64,000 nucleotides of DNA, from contig NZ_CP085725.1 of the NCBI RefSeq assembly GCF_036840915.1, forward strand, positions 1,054,001 to 1,118,000, in the 5' to 3' direction. Positions 8,288 through 17,485 of this stretch are shown here, piece by piece. Position 1 is the stretch's first letter. Every line of letters starts with the position of its first letter. This DNA comes from Flavobacterium hankyongi (lineage in GTDB: Bacteria; Bacteroidota; Bacteroidia; Flavobacteriales; Flavobacteriaceae). A program made the translations under genes and the position numbers. Below the pieces are notes generated by a model, which was given only the letters and a program-made list of their open reading frames with translations, did no database searches and was not told the DNA's origin.

Positions 8288-8985
8288 GTTTTGTTTATAG
8301 CAACGATACAATCATTATAACATCCAATAGAGATGAAAAAGTGGCACGCCCTAAAGCCATTAACCCCAAAACCTATTTAGGAAATTACAAGAAAATGTAT
8401 TTTCCTAAGGATGCCAAAGCTGGTGGAACTTGGTATGTGTTAGATGATTATGGTAATGTTATCGTTTTATTAAATGGGGCTAGCGAAAAGCATGAGTTAC
8501 AAAATAATTATCGTAAAAGCCGTGGGTTAATTCTTTTAGAGATTTTTGATAGTTCCAATTGTATTGTACAATGGAACACAATCGATTTAAATAACATTGA
8601 ACCTTTTACACTAGTGGTCTATTTCGAAAAAAAATTGTTTCAATGTAGATGGGATGGGATTACAAAACAAATCATCGAATTAGATGCAAAAGGAAAATAC
8701 ATTTGGTCATCTTCCACCTTGTATCCTTTAGAAATACGAAAAGAAAGAGAAACGCTATTTAATGAGTTCACACAATCTAAAACAGTGATATTACCTGTAG
8801 ACATGTCTCATTTTCATGAACATACAAAAGATGATGATCCTAAATACGGTCTTATCATTAACCGAAACAACAAATTAGTAACGTTAAGCATTACACAAAC
8901 GGTAATTCATCACAACAAAATACAATTTACACACAAAGATTTATTGGAAAACAAAATACACCAAAATAACTTTTTAATTATATAA
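8275..8985 (+). CDS. NRDE (TANGO2-like) family protein
   Basis: 236 aa starting MCTVSFVYSNDTIIITSNRDEKVARP. The N-terminal Cys2 and the SNRDE motif define the NRDE/TANGO2 family, whose fold resembles N-terminal nucleophile hydrolases. Eukaryotic TANGO2 has been linked to heme and lipid trafficking; bacterial members have no proven reaction. GGTWYVLDDYGNVIVLLNG is the second conserved block. It overlaps DinB upstream and shares a base with the ATP-grasp gene downstream, so these genes are clearly co-translated. Confidence 0.88.
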   Translation: MCTVSFVYSNDTIIITSNRDEKVARPKAINPKTYLGNYKKMYFPKDAKAGGTWYVLDDYGNVIVLLNGASEKHELQNNYRKSRGLILLEIFDSSNCIVQWNTIDLNNIEPFTLVVYFEKKLFQCRWDGITKQIIELDAKGKYIWSSSTLYPLEIRKERETLFNEFTQSKTVILPVDMSHFHEHTKDDDPKYGLIINRNNKLVTLSITQTVIHHNKIQFTHKDLLENKIHQNNFLII

Positions 8986-9998
8986 TGAGACTTTTTCTAC
9001 ATAAACTTACTAATTGGGAATACTGGCCTTTTCAGGTGGTATATATTCCTATTTATTTTCTTTGGGCTTATTATGCTGTAAAGTCTCGTTCGCTTTTCTT
9101 TTTCAATGCTGTTAACCCAACCATAAAAAATGGAGGCTTTTTTAACGAAAGTAAAAAGGATATATATGATTTAATTCCGCAGGAATTTTATCCTAAAACC
9201 CGATTGGTTGTACACCAAGAACAATTAGATATTACGGATCTCAAATTTCCTTTTATCGTAAAACCGGATATTGGTTTGAGAGGTTCCGCAGTAAAGAAAA
9301 TTAATAATTTTAAAGAACTTCAAACCTATCACAACCAAGTAAATTTTGATTATTTAATCCAAGATTTGATTCCCTATCCTAACGAAGTGGGTATTTTTTA
9401 TGTTCGATTTCCTAATGAACAAAAAGGGCGAATAACAGGTATAGTGGCCAAAGAATTTATGATTGTTACTGGTGATGGTAAAAGCACATTGGAACAACTA
9501 ATTAAACAAGATCCTCGATACGAATTTCAATTAACAGTACTCCAAAACGAATTAAAGGAAAAAATACATACTATTTTACCAGAAGGTGAACAACTAAATC
9601 TAGTTCCTTTTGGCAACCATTGCCGAGGTACAAAATTCATCGATGCCAGTCATAAAATAAGTGTAAAACTAACCGATACTATCGATGCCATATGTCAGCA
9701 AATTGAGGGTTTTTATTATGGACGAATGGACTTAATGTATAATTCGTGGGAAGAGTTAGAAAATGGTAAAAATTTCTCGATTGTAGAATTAAACGGCTCT
9801 GCCAGTGAACCCACACACATTTATGACCCTAACCATTCTATCTTTTTTGCCTGGAAGGAAATTGCCCGACATATTACCTATATGTTTCAAATAAGCCAAC
9901 AAAACCATACTAAAGGAGTTCCTTATCTCAACCATAAAGAAGGAATGCAGGAATACCGCAAACATCAAGAACATTTTAATATAATTACGCAGATTTAG
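8985..9998 (+). CDS. ATP-grasp domain protein
   Basis: 337 aa. After a short membrane-like stretch (VVYIPIYFLWAYYA) comes an ATP-grasp fold: KFPFIVKPDIGLRGSAVKKI supplies the ATP-binding Lys and Gly-rich loop, and FYYGRMDLMYNS with FSIVELNGSASEPTHIYDP supplies the Mg-binding acidic residues and Asn. It resembles the D-Ala-D-Ala ligase / carboxylate-amine ligase type, though the acceptor is unknown. It overlaps the NRDE gene by one base. The pairing with NRDE and a LysE-like exporter suggests formation and export of a small amidated compound, but that is inference. Confidence 0.82.
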   Translation: MRLFLHKLTNWEYWPFQVVYIPIYFLWAYYAVKSRSLFFFNAVNPTIKNGGFFNESKKDIYDLIPQEFYPKTRLVVHQEQLDITDLKFPFIVKPDIGLRGSAVKKINNFKELQTYHNQVNFDYLIQDLIPYPNEVGIFYVRFPNEQKGRITGIVAKEFMIVTGDGKSTLEQLIKQDPRYEFQLTVLQNELKEKIHTILPEGEQLNLVPFGNHCRGTKFIDASHKISVKLTDTIDAICQQIEGFYYGRMDLMYNSWEELENGKNFSIVELNGSASEPTHIYDPNHSIFFAWKEIARHITYMFQISQQNHTKGVPYLNHKEGMQEYRKHQEHFNIITQI

Positions 9999-10027
9999 AA
10001 CAAAGAGTAAAGAAAAAAGAGTACTAG

Positions 10028-10672
10028 ATGATACCTAACCTTAAAAATACTGCCGTAGGTTTTACCATTAGTTTCATAGGTTCAATACCACTGGGGTATT
10101 TGAATTTGATAGGCCTGCAATATTATCAAAGAGAGAGTTTAGTATCTACACTACTCTTTTTGCTGGGTGTGGTAGTCATAGAAAGTATGGTGATTTATTA
10201 TACGGCAAAAGGGGCTTCAAAAATAGCGTTACAACCCCACTTAAAAACCAAAATCTCGTTATTTAGCATTACCTTTTTAATGCTTCTTGCCTATTTAGCA
10301 AAACCTACTGCTCTACAAGAAACCACTAATCCAACGGTTCCTTTTTTTAATTTTGTTCAGTATCCCTTACTTACAGGTATCGTATTAAGTAGCCTCAACT
10401 TTGCGCAAATACCCTTTTGGCTCAGTTGGAATGTTTATATGCTTAACGAAAAATATGTTACACCACAACAAAACGGATTGGTATGGTACACTTTTGGTGC
10501 TGTTATAGGTACTTTTACAGGAATGCTATGCCTTATTATAGCGTTACATAAAACGGTAAGCTATACCCAGTTTTCATTTCAAAAGTATATACCGTTTATT
10601 TTTATAGGTTTGGCGATATGGCAATTTTTTGTTTTGATTAAAAATAGACTAACAAAAGTGGAAAAGATTTAA
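10028..10672 (+). CDS. LysE-like transporter family membrane protein
   Basis: 214 aa, about six transmembrane helices. The start, AVGFTISFIGSIPLGYLNLIGL, matches the proline/glycine-rich first helix of LysE/RhtB-type exporters, and FAQIPFWLSWNVYML and YTFGAVIGTFTGMLCLIIALH are further helices. The substrate is unknown. It follows the ATP-grasp gene after 29 nt and ends the run; a complex hairpin array separates it from the convergent kdp locus. Confidence 0.72.
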   Translation: MIPNLKNTAVGFTISFIGSIPLGYLNLIGLQYYQRESLVSTLLFLLGVVVIESMVIYYTAKGASKIALQPHLKTKISLFSITFLMLLAYLAKPTALQETTNPTVPFFNFVQYPLLTGIVLSSLNFAQIPFWLSWNVYMLNEKYVTPQQNGLVWYTFGAVIGTFTGMLCLIIALHKTVSYTQFSFQKYIPFIFIGLAIWQFFVLIKNRLTKVEKI

Positions 10673-10712
10673 AATAATTCCCTCTCCTACTACACATACT
10701 AAAAATAGATTT

Positions 10713-10804
10713 TTGTGATATTTTTTTCTAAATGAAAAAAATTATCACAGTCTTGTGATAAAAAATTTGTGATAATTTAAATTATCACGAAAAAAATATC
10801 ACAA
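10713..10804. repeat. nested TGTGATA hairpin array (left border of the kdp locus)
   Basis: Three nested or adjacent palindromes. Outer perfect 16-bp arms are at 10713-10728 and 10789-10804 (TTGTGATATTTTTTTC and complement). An 8-bp hairpin TTATCACA-gtct-TGTGATAA is at 10742-10761, and a 20-bp perfect palindrome GTGATAATTTAAATTATCAC is at 10769-10788. It lies between convergent genes and can act as a bidirectional terminator. A related array with TGTGAGA instead of TGTGATA is at 21302-21394. Confidence 0.85.
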
Positions 10805-10827
10805 CTTGTACATAGGTACAAACAAAT

Positions 10828-12558
10828 TTAAAATAACTTATTAGTGCTACAACTGATTGAAAAAGTACTCCCTGAGCCTAATTCACTTTCCACAGAGATA
10901 ACGCCTCCCTGAGCCTCGATAAACTCTTTACTAATAGCCAGCCCCAGACCTGTGCCATCCTTATCTGTTCCAGGGACTCTAAAATATTTATCAAAGATTT
11001 TGTCTTTATATTGAGAGGATATACCAAGACCACTATCTATAACACTTATAGACACCACATCAAAAGTTTTTTTCACTTCAACTCTCACTGAAGAATTCTC
11101 ATAAGAATATCTGATTGCATTTGAAATTAAGTTTGAAATCACCCAAGCCGTTTTTTCTTTGTCAATTTGGACTTCTGGTAAATTTTCCTCAATCAGCAAT
11201 TCTAGCTTAATTCTGTTCTGTTCTGCCAAGTTTTTTGTAGATTCAATAGCTTGCGTAATGATTGGCTTTATTTCACAAAATTCAATATTCATTTTAGATT
11301 TTCCAGATTCTACTTGAGTAATATTTAATAATTCCCCAGTAGTTTTTAGCAATCTGTCAGCATCATCATAAATACTATGAACTAATTCTTTTTGTTCTGG
11401 ATTCAGTTTACCAATTCCTTCATTTTCCAACAACTGCAAACTCATTTTCATAGAAGCAATCGGTGTTTTAAATTCGTGGGAAACTGTGGCAATAAAATTA
11501 GTTTTAGCTTCATCCAATTCTTTATAAGCCGTCACGTTGCGGAGTATGATAAAAGAGCCAATATGAATTTTCTCTTTCTCGCCGGTAGGAATAATTCCGA
11601 TAGGTACAAGCTGTTTTTCAAAATAACTTTCTTTTTTATCGGCATAAATCTTTAAAGTTTCAGATTTTTTTTCAGATTGATTCCCAACCAAATGTTGCAA
11701 TAGAGAGCGTATCAAATCATTTGAAAGTGCCACTTCTTTAGCAGATTTCCCAATAACATCTGTTGCTTTTAAACCTGAAATAGCTAAGGCTTGTTCATTA
11801 ACAAACAAGATAATATTTTTATCGTCAAGCCCTATCACTGGATCATGCATATTGTTAATTAGTGTCTCAATACGCTTTTTTTCCATCATGAGTTTGGACA
11901 AATTACTTTCATTGTATTCCTGTAATTTTTCAGCCATGGTGTTAAAAGATTTAGCCAAATCACCAAACTCATTATGATCTTCAAAATGTACTCGCTGATG
12001 ATAATTTTTAGCCGCAATCTGACGAATACTATCCGTTAGATTCTTTATTGGATTAGCTATATTACTAGGTAAATTTACAAGAAGTGTAAAGGCTATGATA
12101 AAACAAGCAGTACCAGTTAAAGATATCCAAAGTATTGCATCTTGAGCAGTCTTGGAAGCTATATTACTTTTACGTTGAATAGCATCCATATTGAGCTTCA
12201 TAATATCATTTATATCATTCCTAATTTTACCGGCTAAAATACTTGTCCTTTGCTTTTTATACATTGTAACATCATCGGTAAGATTCTGTGTAAATTCATC
12301 TTCTCCTATTTCAGTAATATTTTTAGATTGTAATAGTAAAAAGCTATCAAATTTTTTAAACGATTTCCCTTCTTTTTCAATCTTTTCTAACTCTTTGAGC
12401 ATATTTCGGGAATAATCTAATGAATTGTAGTTGGCAACCAGTATGTTCTCAGTATCGTTGGATAATTTATGCACTTGTCGAACAGCTAATCCCACAAGTA
12501 GTACTATTAAAAAAAATAGCAATCCAACGCCAAGTGTAAGTTTTGTTTTAATTCTCAT
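10828..12558 (-). CDS. HAMP/PAS sensor histidine kinase of the kdp locus
   Basis: 576 aa. Order of domains: transmembrane helix 1 (residues about 8-28), a periplasmic helical region, transmembrane helix 2 (about 150-172), HAMP (about 175-225), PAS (about 235-340, MHDPVIGLDDKNIILFVNEQAL), HisKA with the phospho-accepting His in ATVSHEFKTPIASMKMSLQLL, and the HATPase core (N box WVISNLISNAIRYSYE, DSGLGIS, GTGLGLAISKEFIEAQGG). It follows the stand-alone KdpD sensor gene by 3 nt. Together the two appear to replace a single full-length KdpD, and it is the likely partner of the NtrC-type regulator at the other end of the locus. Confidence 0.92.
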   Translation of the reverse strand: MRIKTKLTLGVGLLFFLIVLLVGLAVRQVHKLSNDTENILVANYNSLDYSRNMLKELEKIEKEGKSFKKFDSFLLLQSKNITEIGEDEFTQNLTDDVTMYKKQRTSILAGKIRNDINDIMKLNMDAIQRKSNIASKTAQDAILWISLTGTACFIIAFTLLVNLPSNIANPIKNLTDSIRQIAAKNYHQRVHFEDHNEFGDLAKSFNTMAEKLQEYNESNLSKLMMEKKRIETLINNMHDPVIGLDDKNIILFVNEQALAISGLKATDVIGKSAKEVALSNDLIRSLLQHLVGNQSEKKSETLKIYADKKESYFEKQLVPIGIIPTGEKEKIHIGSFIILRNVTAYKELDEAKTNFIATVSHEFKTPIASMKMSLQLLENEGIGKLNPEQKELVHSIYDDADRLLKTTGELLNITQVESGKSKMNIEFCEIKPIITQAIESTKNLAEQNRIKLELLIEENLPEVQIDKEKTAWVISNLISNAIRYSYENSSVRVEVKKTFDVVSISVIDSGLGISSQYKDKIFDKYFRVPGTDKDGTGLGLAISKEFIEAQGGVISVESELGSGSTFSISCSTNKLF

Positions 12559-12561
12559 TTT

Positions 12562-13689
12562 TTAACTTAAAATGATTAAATCGATGTCACTCGAAGATAG
12601 TTTATTTAAAAGTTCCTTGAAAATATTCGTTGAGAGAATAATCTTCATTAGGTTCATTCGCGGTTTTCCGATGCAAACCGTTGTAATGTTTTTCTGCTCG
12701 GCAAGTTCTATTATAGCTTTCGCAATTTTTGTATGTTCAACCTTAATAACTTCGCCACCCAATTCTGTTGCCAGTTTGAAATTATTAATAAGGTGACGTT
12801 GTTTGTCAAGAGGGATTTTATCTACACTTTCATTAGGTAATTGAACATATAAAACATACCATTTGCTGTTATAGTAATTTGCAAGTCTTGCCGTTTTACG
12901 GATCACTTTTTTAGCAGTGCTTTCGTTACTGCTGATACAGGCTAAAAATTTCTCATGACGTACCCCTTTATTCTTAGGAACTTCTATTTCCACCTTTCGT
13001 TCTACCTGACTGGCTACTTCTTTCAGTGCCAACTCCCGCAATTGCAGAATGTGTTCGCTCTTGAAAAAGTTTTTCAAGGCCGTTTCGATTTTTTCTGCCT
13101 GATAAATTTTACCTTCTTTCAGACGTGTTATCAGCTCATCAGAAGTTAAATCGATATTTACGACTTCATCGGCCTGAGCCAGTACACTGTCTGGTATGCG
13201 TTCTTTTACCTCAACACCAGTAATAAATTTTACTTCTTCATTTAAACTCTCGATATGTTGGATATTAACAGCGCTAATTACATTGATGCCCGCTTCGAGT
13301 ATTTCCATCACATCCTGCCAGCGTTTTTCATTTTTACTGCCTTCAATGTTGGTGTGTGCTAATTCATCCACAATAACCACTTCAGGTCGCAAATTGATAA
13401 TCGCCTGAACGTCCATTTCTTCCAATTCTTTGCCTTTGTAGAAAAGTTTTCTGCGAGGAATTACTGGTAAACCTTCCAGTAAATCATGTGTTTCTTTTCG
13501 GTTGTGAGTTTCGATAAATCCAATTTTAATATCAATCCCGCTCTTCAGTAAAGAATGTGCCTCTTGAAGCATACGGAAACTTTTGCCTACACCAGCACTC
13601 ATCCCGATGTAGACTTTAAATTTCCCTCTGCGCGATTTTTTTATTAAATCGAGAAAGTGCTGAACGTTATCTTCTCTATTACTTTCCAA
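12562..13689 (-). CDS. kdpD: KdpD N-terminal sensor domain protein (stand-alone)
   Basis: 375 aa covering only the cytoplasmic sensor half of KdpD. The KdpD domain (residues about 18-225) has the Walker-A-like GMSAGVGKSFRMLQEA, RPEVVIVDELAHTN and EDVMEI-type helices. A universal-stress-protein-like domain (about 245-375) ends in TTVCIGKPRMNLMKIIL. The transmembrane, GAF and kinase parts of classical KdpD are absent; kinase function is supplied by the next gene. In enterobacteria this region senses potassium status and c-di-AMP. It sits after the porin gene by about 20 nt in the same operon. Confidence 0.92.
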   Translation of the reverse strand: MESNREDNVQHFLDLIKKSRRGKFKVYIGMSAGVGKSFRMLQEAHSLLKSGIDIKIGFIETHNRKETHDLLEGLPVIPRRKLFYKGKELEEMDVQAIINLRPEVVIVDELAHTNIEGSKNEKRWQDVMEILEAGINVISAVNIQHIESLNEEVKFITGVEVKERIPDSVLAQADEVVNIDLTSDELITRLKEGKIYQAEKIETALKNFFKSEHILQLRELALKEVASQVERKVEIEVPKNKGVRHEKFLACISSNESTAKKVIRKTARLANYYNSKWYVLYVQLPNESVDKIPLDKQRHLINNFKLATELGGEVIKVEHTKIAKAIIELAEQKNITTVCIGKPRMNLMKIILSTNIFKELLNKLSSSDIDLIILS

Positions 13690-13709
13690 AATACGCTTTT
13701 TTACTTGTG

Positions 13710-14795
13710 TTAAAATGAAATAGCCAATGCTGTTACGGCAACGAAATTTTGATCTGATGGATTTCCATTTTTACTGAACACCTCATCTTTACTGCTTAAA
13801 TTCCTTCCTTCAATACGCCAAACCACATTGTTATAAATATTGTAGTCTAGATTTACAGAATAACCGAAAGTTTGAAAACCGTTTGGCGTTCCAGTAGCAA
13901 TGATTACAGCGTTTTCATCAGAATAATATTCACCACGTGCTGCAATATTGATTTTATCAGTCGCTTTATATTTTGCAATTAAAACCGGTGAGTACCAACA
14001 GTTGTAACTTTTACTTCCTTTAGTTTTTTGTTCAGCACCAATATCAAAACCTGCAGTTACGCCCCATTTTTCATTTAACTGAAATTGACCGTACAGATTG
14101 TGGAAATAGCGCATTTGTTTTGAATCATTCGGTTTGTCATTTCCGATGAATGAACTACTGTTTAAAGTAACTTTTTCATTTGGTTTATACGTTAACTGAT
14201 GTCCGAAAGCCAAGGTTTTATTTCCGTCCACACGTTGGATACGTTGCCAACCGTTAAGAACCAATCCGCTAACAAACCATTTTCCGCTATCAGATGTATA
14301 AGATAGTTTTACTCCGCTTTCATAATAAGGGGAGTTGTCTGCCAGCATACTTCTGGTTACATTCCAGCAATCTTTTCCGATGGCACTTTCAAAACCGATG
14401 TGGGATGCAAAAATTCCGGCATCTACCCAAAGGTTTTTTGTTTTCGAAAGTTTTACTCCGGCATTAGCTTCATAAATATTTTTTAAAACACCTTCTTCAG
14501 CCGTTAAATTGGCATTACTATAGGTTCCGGCCATTAGTGCCAAATTTGCTCTCACGTTATCTTTTTCATAAGCAGCCTTAATAAAACCTAAATTTAAGGC
14601 AACTTCATTGTGTCGGTTGTGAGAATAAATAAAACCAGGACGTGTGCTGTTTTCAGGTTGTCCGAAGTCATAAGCATAATAGGTTTCAATATAACCACTT
14701 ATTTTTAAGGGATTGATTGTTTTTGTTGAATCAGTTTGTGCTTGTAAACCTAATGAAAACAAGGCCGTTGTAATTATCGTGATTTTTGTATTCAT
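13710..14795 (-). CDS. outer membrane porin-like beta-barrel protein of the kdp operon
   Basis: 361 aa with a signal peptide (MNTKITIITTALFSLGLQAQ). The remainder alternates as amphipathic strands (ISGYIETYYAYDFGQP, NEVALNLGFIKAAYEKDNVRANLALMAG, NIAARGEYYSDEN) and ends in the aromatic-hydrophobic LAISF expected for barrel insertion. It resembles the porins that accompany kdp operons in Bacteroidota and could let potassium cross the outer membrane. It starts one base after the kdpC stop, so co-transcription is nearly certain. Potassium specificity is inferred only from context. Confidence 0.85.
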   Translation of the reverse strand: MNTKITIITTALFSLGLQAQTDSTKTINPLKISGYIETYYAYDFGQPENSTRPGFIYSHNRHNEVALNLGFIKAAYEKDNVRANLALMAGTYSNANLTAEEGVLKNIYEANAGVKLSKTKNLWVDAGIFASHIGFESAIGKDCWNVTRSMLADNSPYYESGVKLSYTSDSGKWFVSGLVLNGWQRIQRVDGNKTLAFGHQLTYKPNEKVTLNSSSFIGNDKPNDSKQMRYFHNLYGQFQLNEKWGVTAGFDIGAEQKTKGSKSYNCWYSPVLIAKYKATDKINIAARGEYYSDENAVIIATGTPNGFQTFGYSVNLDYNIYNNVVWRIEGRNLSSKDEVFSKNGNPSDQNFVAVTALAISF

Positions 14796-14796
14796 T

Positions 14797-15357
14797 TTAT
14801 TTTAACTTATCTAGGGCAATATTTAATTTAAGTACGTTGATTTTTTCTGGACCGAAAACACGTGCTACAGGTTTTTCGGTGTTTTCAGTGATTAAATGTA
14901 CCAATTTTTGTTCGTCTATATTTCTGATTTTTGCGATTCGTTTCACCTGAACTTCAGCCGCCTGTATCGAAATGTTCGGATCTAATCCACTTCCGCTTGC
15001 TGTTACTAAATCAGCAGGAATCTCACTTTTCTTAATCTCAGGATTTTGCATTAAGAACGTATCAATTCTTTTTTGTACTTCGGCTAAATATTCCGGATTG
15101 CTTGGGCCTTTATTACTTCCTCCCGAACCAGCAGCATTGTAAGCTACTGCTGAAGGACGAGAATTAAAATATTTGGTGTCCGTAAAGGATTGTCCGATGT
15201 TTAGATATTGTTTTTTACCGTTTACTTCAACGATTTCACCTTTCCCTTTGTTTGGAGTGATTTGGGCAATTCCTAAAATAAATAGCGTGTAAATTCCTGA
15301 GAAAAAAACCAAACATAATGCGGTCAATTTAACTCCAGATATAATATGTTTTTTCAT
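14797..15357 (-). CDS. kdpC: potassium-transporting ATPase subunit KdpC
   Basis: 186 aa, the usual length. One N-terminal transmembrane helix (ISGVKLTALCLVFFSGIYTLFILG) is followed by a periplasmic domain with YFNSRPSAVAYNAAGSGGSN and the signature ASGSGLDPNISIQAAEVQVKRIA. KdpC stabilises the KdpFABC complex and is thought to aid nucleotide binding. Lies 16 nt downstream of kdpB in the operon. Confidence 0.97.
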   Translation of the reverse strand: MKKHIISGVKLTALCLVFFSGIYTLFILGIAQITPNKGKGEIVEVNGKKQYLNIGQSFTDTKYFNSRPSAVAYNAAGSGGSNKGPSNPEYLAEVQKRIDTFLMQNPEIKKSEIPADLVTASGSGLDPNISIQAAEVQVKRIAKIRNIDEQKLVHLITENTEKPVARVFGPEKINVLKLNIALDKLK

Positions 15358-15373
15358 TTTATTAAATTTTGGT

Positions 15374-17419
15374 TTACATGAATAATGCCACTACAACATC
15401 TATGGCTTTGATTCCGATAAATGGAACAATAATACCTCCCAATCCATACCACAATAGATTTCTTATCAATAAGGCCGAAGCTCCTATCGGTTTGTAGGTT
15501 ACTCCTTTTAAAGCTAAAGGGATTAAGAATGGTATAACAATAGCGTTAAAGATTACTGCTGATAAAATAGCACTTTCAGGACTATGCAGATGCATAATAT
15601 TCAATCCCTGTAATGAAGGAATGGCTGCAATGAAAAGGGCTGGGATAATCGCAAAATATTTCGCTACGTCATTGGCAATACTGAAGGTGGTTAAGGTTCC
15701 TCTTGTCATTAACAATTGTTTCCCTATTTCGACAATTTCAATCAGTTTGGTTGGATCGTTATCCAAATCTACCATGTTACCGGCTTCTTTTGCCGCTTGT
15801 GTTCCACTGTTCATAGCAACTCCAACATCAGCCTGAGCTAAAGCAGGAGCATCATTAGTACCGTCACCCATCATGGCTACGAGTTTACCCAACTGCTGTT
15901 CATTCTTGATGTAATTCATTTTGTCTTCCGGTTTGGCTTCGGCGATGAAATCATCAACACCTGCTTTATCGGCTATAAATTTGGCGGTTAACGGATTATC
16001 TCCGGTTACCATCACGGTTTTTACACCCATTTTACGCAAACGTTCGAAACGCTCCTGAATACCTGGCTTAATAATATCCTGTAATTCTATCACTCCCAAA
16101 ACTTTTTCGTTTTCCGAAACTACCAATGGAGTTCCTCCATTACTTGAAATTTCGGTTACTTTATCAGCAGTTTCTTTAGGAAAGGCAAAACCTGCATTTT
16201 CGCTTAGGCTACGGATAGCATCGAACGCTCCTTTTCTTATTTTGGTTCCGTTCGACAAATTAACACCGCTGCTTCTAGTCTCAGCAGTGAATTTTATTAA
16301 AGTAGCTCCGTCCAATGATAGTTTTTTGACAATATCTTTTCCCGCTAATTCAATAATTGATTTCCCTTCTGGAGTTTCATCTGCTAAAGAAGAAAGCGCA
16401 CAAGCTTTAATAAAATCATTTTCAGTAACACCATTTGTGGGGTAAAAGTGAGTCGCTTTTCTGTTTCCGATCGTAATTGTTCCTGTTTTATCTAACAATA
16501 AAACATCAATATCTCCTGCAGTTTCCACTGCTTTACCCGACTTTGTGATTACATTGGCACGCAAAGCTCTGTCCATTCCCGCTATACCAATTGCAGACAG
16601 GAGACCTCCAATTGTTGTTGGTATCAAACAAACGAATAATGAAATAAACGCTGCAATTGTGATTGGAATATTGGCATAATCTGCAAAAGGTTTCAATGTG
16701 ACACAAACGATTATGAATACTAAAGTGAATCCTGCCAAAAGAATTGTCAGCGCAATTTCGTTAGGTGTTTTTTGACGTGAAGCACCTTCTACCAAGGCAA
16801 TCATTTTATCTAAAAAACTTTCACCAGGTTCAGTAGTAACTTTAACAGTTATTCTGTCACTTAATACCTTTGTACCTCCTGTGACTGAACTTTTATCTCC
16901 GCCAGCTTCACGAATAACAGGTGCGCTTTCTCCCGTAATGGCGCTTTCATCAATAGTAGCTAATCCTTCTATAATTTCTCCATCTGTTGGTATAATATCT
17001 CCCGCTTCACAAAAAAACATATCTCCTTTTTTTAATTGAGAAGAGGAAACCATCACTACATCATCAGAATAGATTTGACCTAATTCAAGAACTTTCTTTG
17101 CAGGTGTTTCTTCGCGGGTTTTTCTTAAACTGTCTGCTTGTGCTTTACCTCTGGCTTCAGCTATTGCTTCAGCAAAATTGGCAAACAAAAGTGTAAATAG
17201 CAGAATTAAAAAGATCGCAAAATTGTAGGCGAAACTGCCTTGTGACTGTTCTCCAGACAAAATCCAAAGGCAAACACAAAACATTACTGCTGTACCGATT
17301 TCTACGGTAAACATGATTGGATTTCTAAAAAGTGTGGCAGGATTTAGCTTCAAAAAAGATTGTTTTAACGCTTCCAGAACCAACTCTTTCTGAAACAATG
17401 ATTTATTTTTAGTTTTCAT
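15374..17419 (-). CDS. kdpB: potassium-transporting P-type ATPase subunit KdpB
   Basis: 681 aa. P-type ATPase motifs are intact: the actuator loop [12 protein letters not shown], the phosphorylated Asp in [25 protein letters not shown], and [19 protein letters not shown]. The Kdp-specific [20 protein letters not shown] follows. Membrane helices lie at about 38-80, 220-275 and 580-680. It hydrolyses ATP to drive potassium uptake through KdpA. Start chosen at the ATG giving a standard KdpB N-terminus; kdpA lies 66 nt upstream. Confidence 0.98.
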   Translation of the reverse strand: MKTKNKSLFQKELVLEALKQSFLKLNPATLFRNPIMFTVEIGTAVMFCVCLWILSGEQSQGSFAYNFAIFLILLFTLLFANFAEAIAEARGKAQADSLRKTREETPAKKVLELGQIYSDDVVMVSSSQLKKGDMFFCEAGDIIPTDGEIIEGLATIDESAITGESAPVIREAGGDKSSVTGGTKVLSDRITVKVTTEPGESFLDKMIALVEGASRQKTPNEIALTILLAGFTLVFIIVCVTLKPFADYANIPITIAAFISLFVCLIPTTIGGLLSAIGIAGMDRALRANVITKSGKAVETAGDIDVLLLDKTGTITIGNRKATHFYPTNGVTENDFIKACALSSLADETPEGKSIIELAGKDIVKKLSLDGATLIKFTAETRSSGVNLSNGTKIRKGAFDAIRSLSENAGFAFPKETADKVTEISSNGGTPLVVSENEKVLGVIELQDIIKPGIQERFERLRKMGVKTVMVTGDNPLTAKFIADKAGVDDFIAEAKPEDKMNYIKNEQQLGKLVAMMGDGTNDAPALAQADVGVAMNSGTQAAKEAGNMVDLDNDPTKLIEIVEIGKQLLMTRGTLTTFSIANDVAKYFAIIPALFIAAIPSLQGLNIMHLHSPESAILSAVIFNAIVIPFLIPLALKGVTYKPIGASALLIRNLLWYGLGGIIVPFIGIKAIDVVVALFM

Positions 17420-17485
17420 ATGTTAATTTTATTGTTTTTCAATAGGTCATATGGAATTCGCATAGTGCTCATTTCATTTTTTATA

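Noticed and set aside
10713..10804. CRISPR-like repeat cluster
   Set aside because: The repeats are palindromic arms of nested hairpins, not direct repeats with unique spacers; the same holds for 21302-21394.
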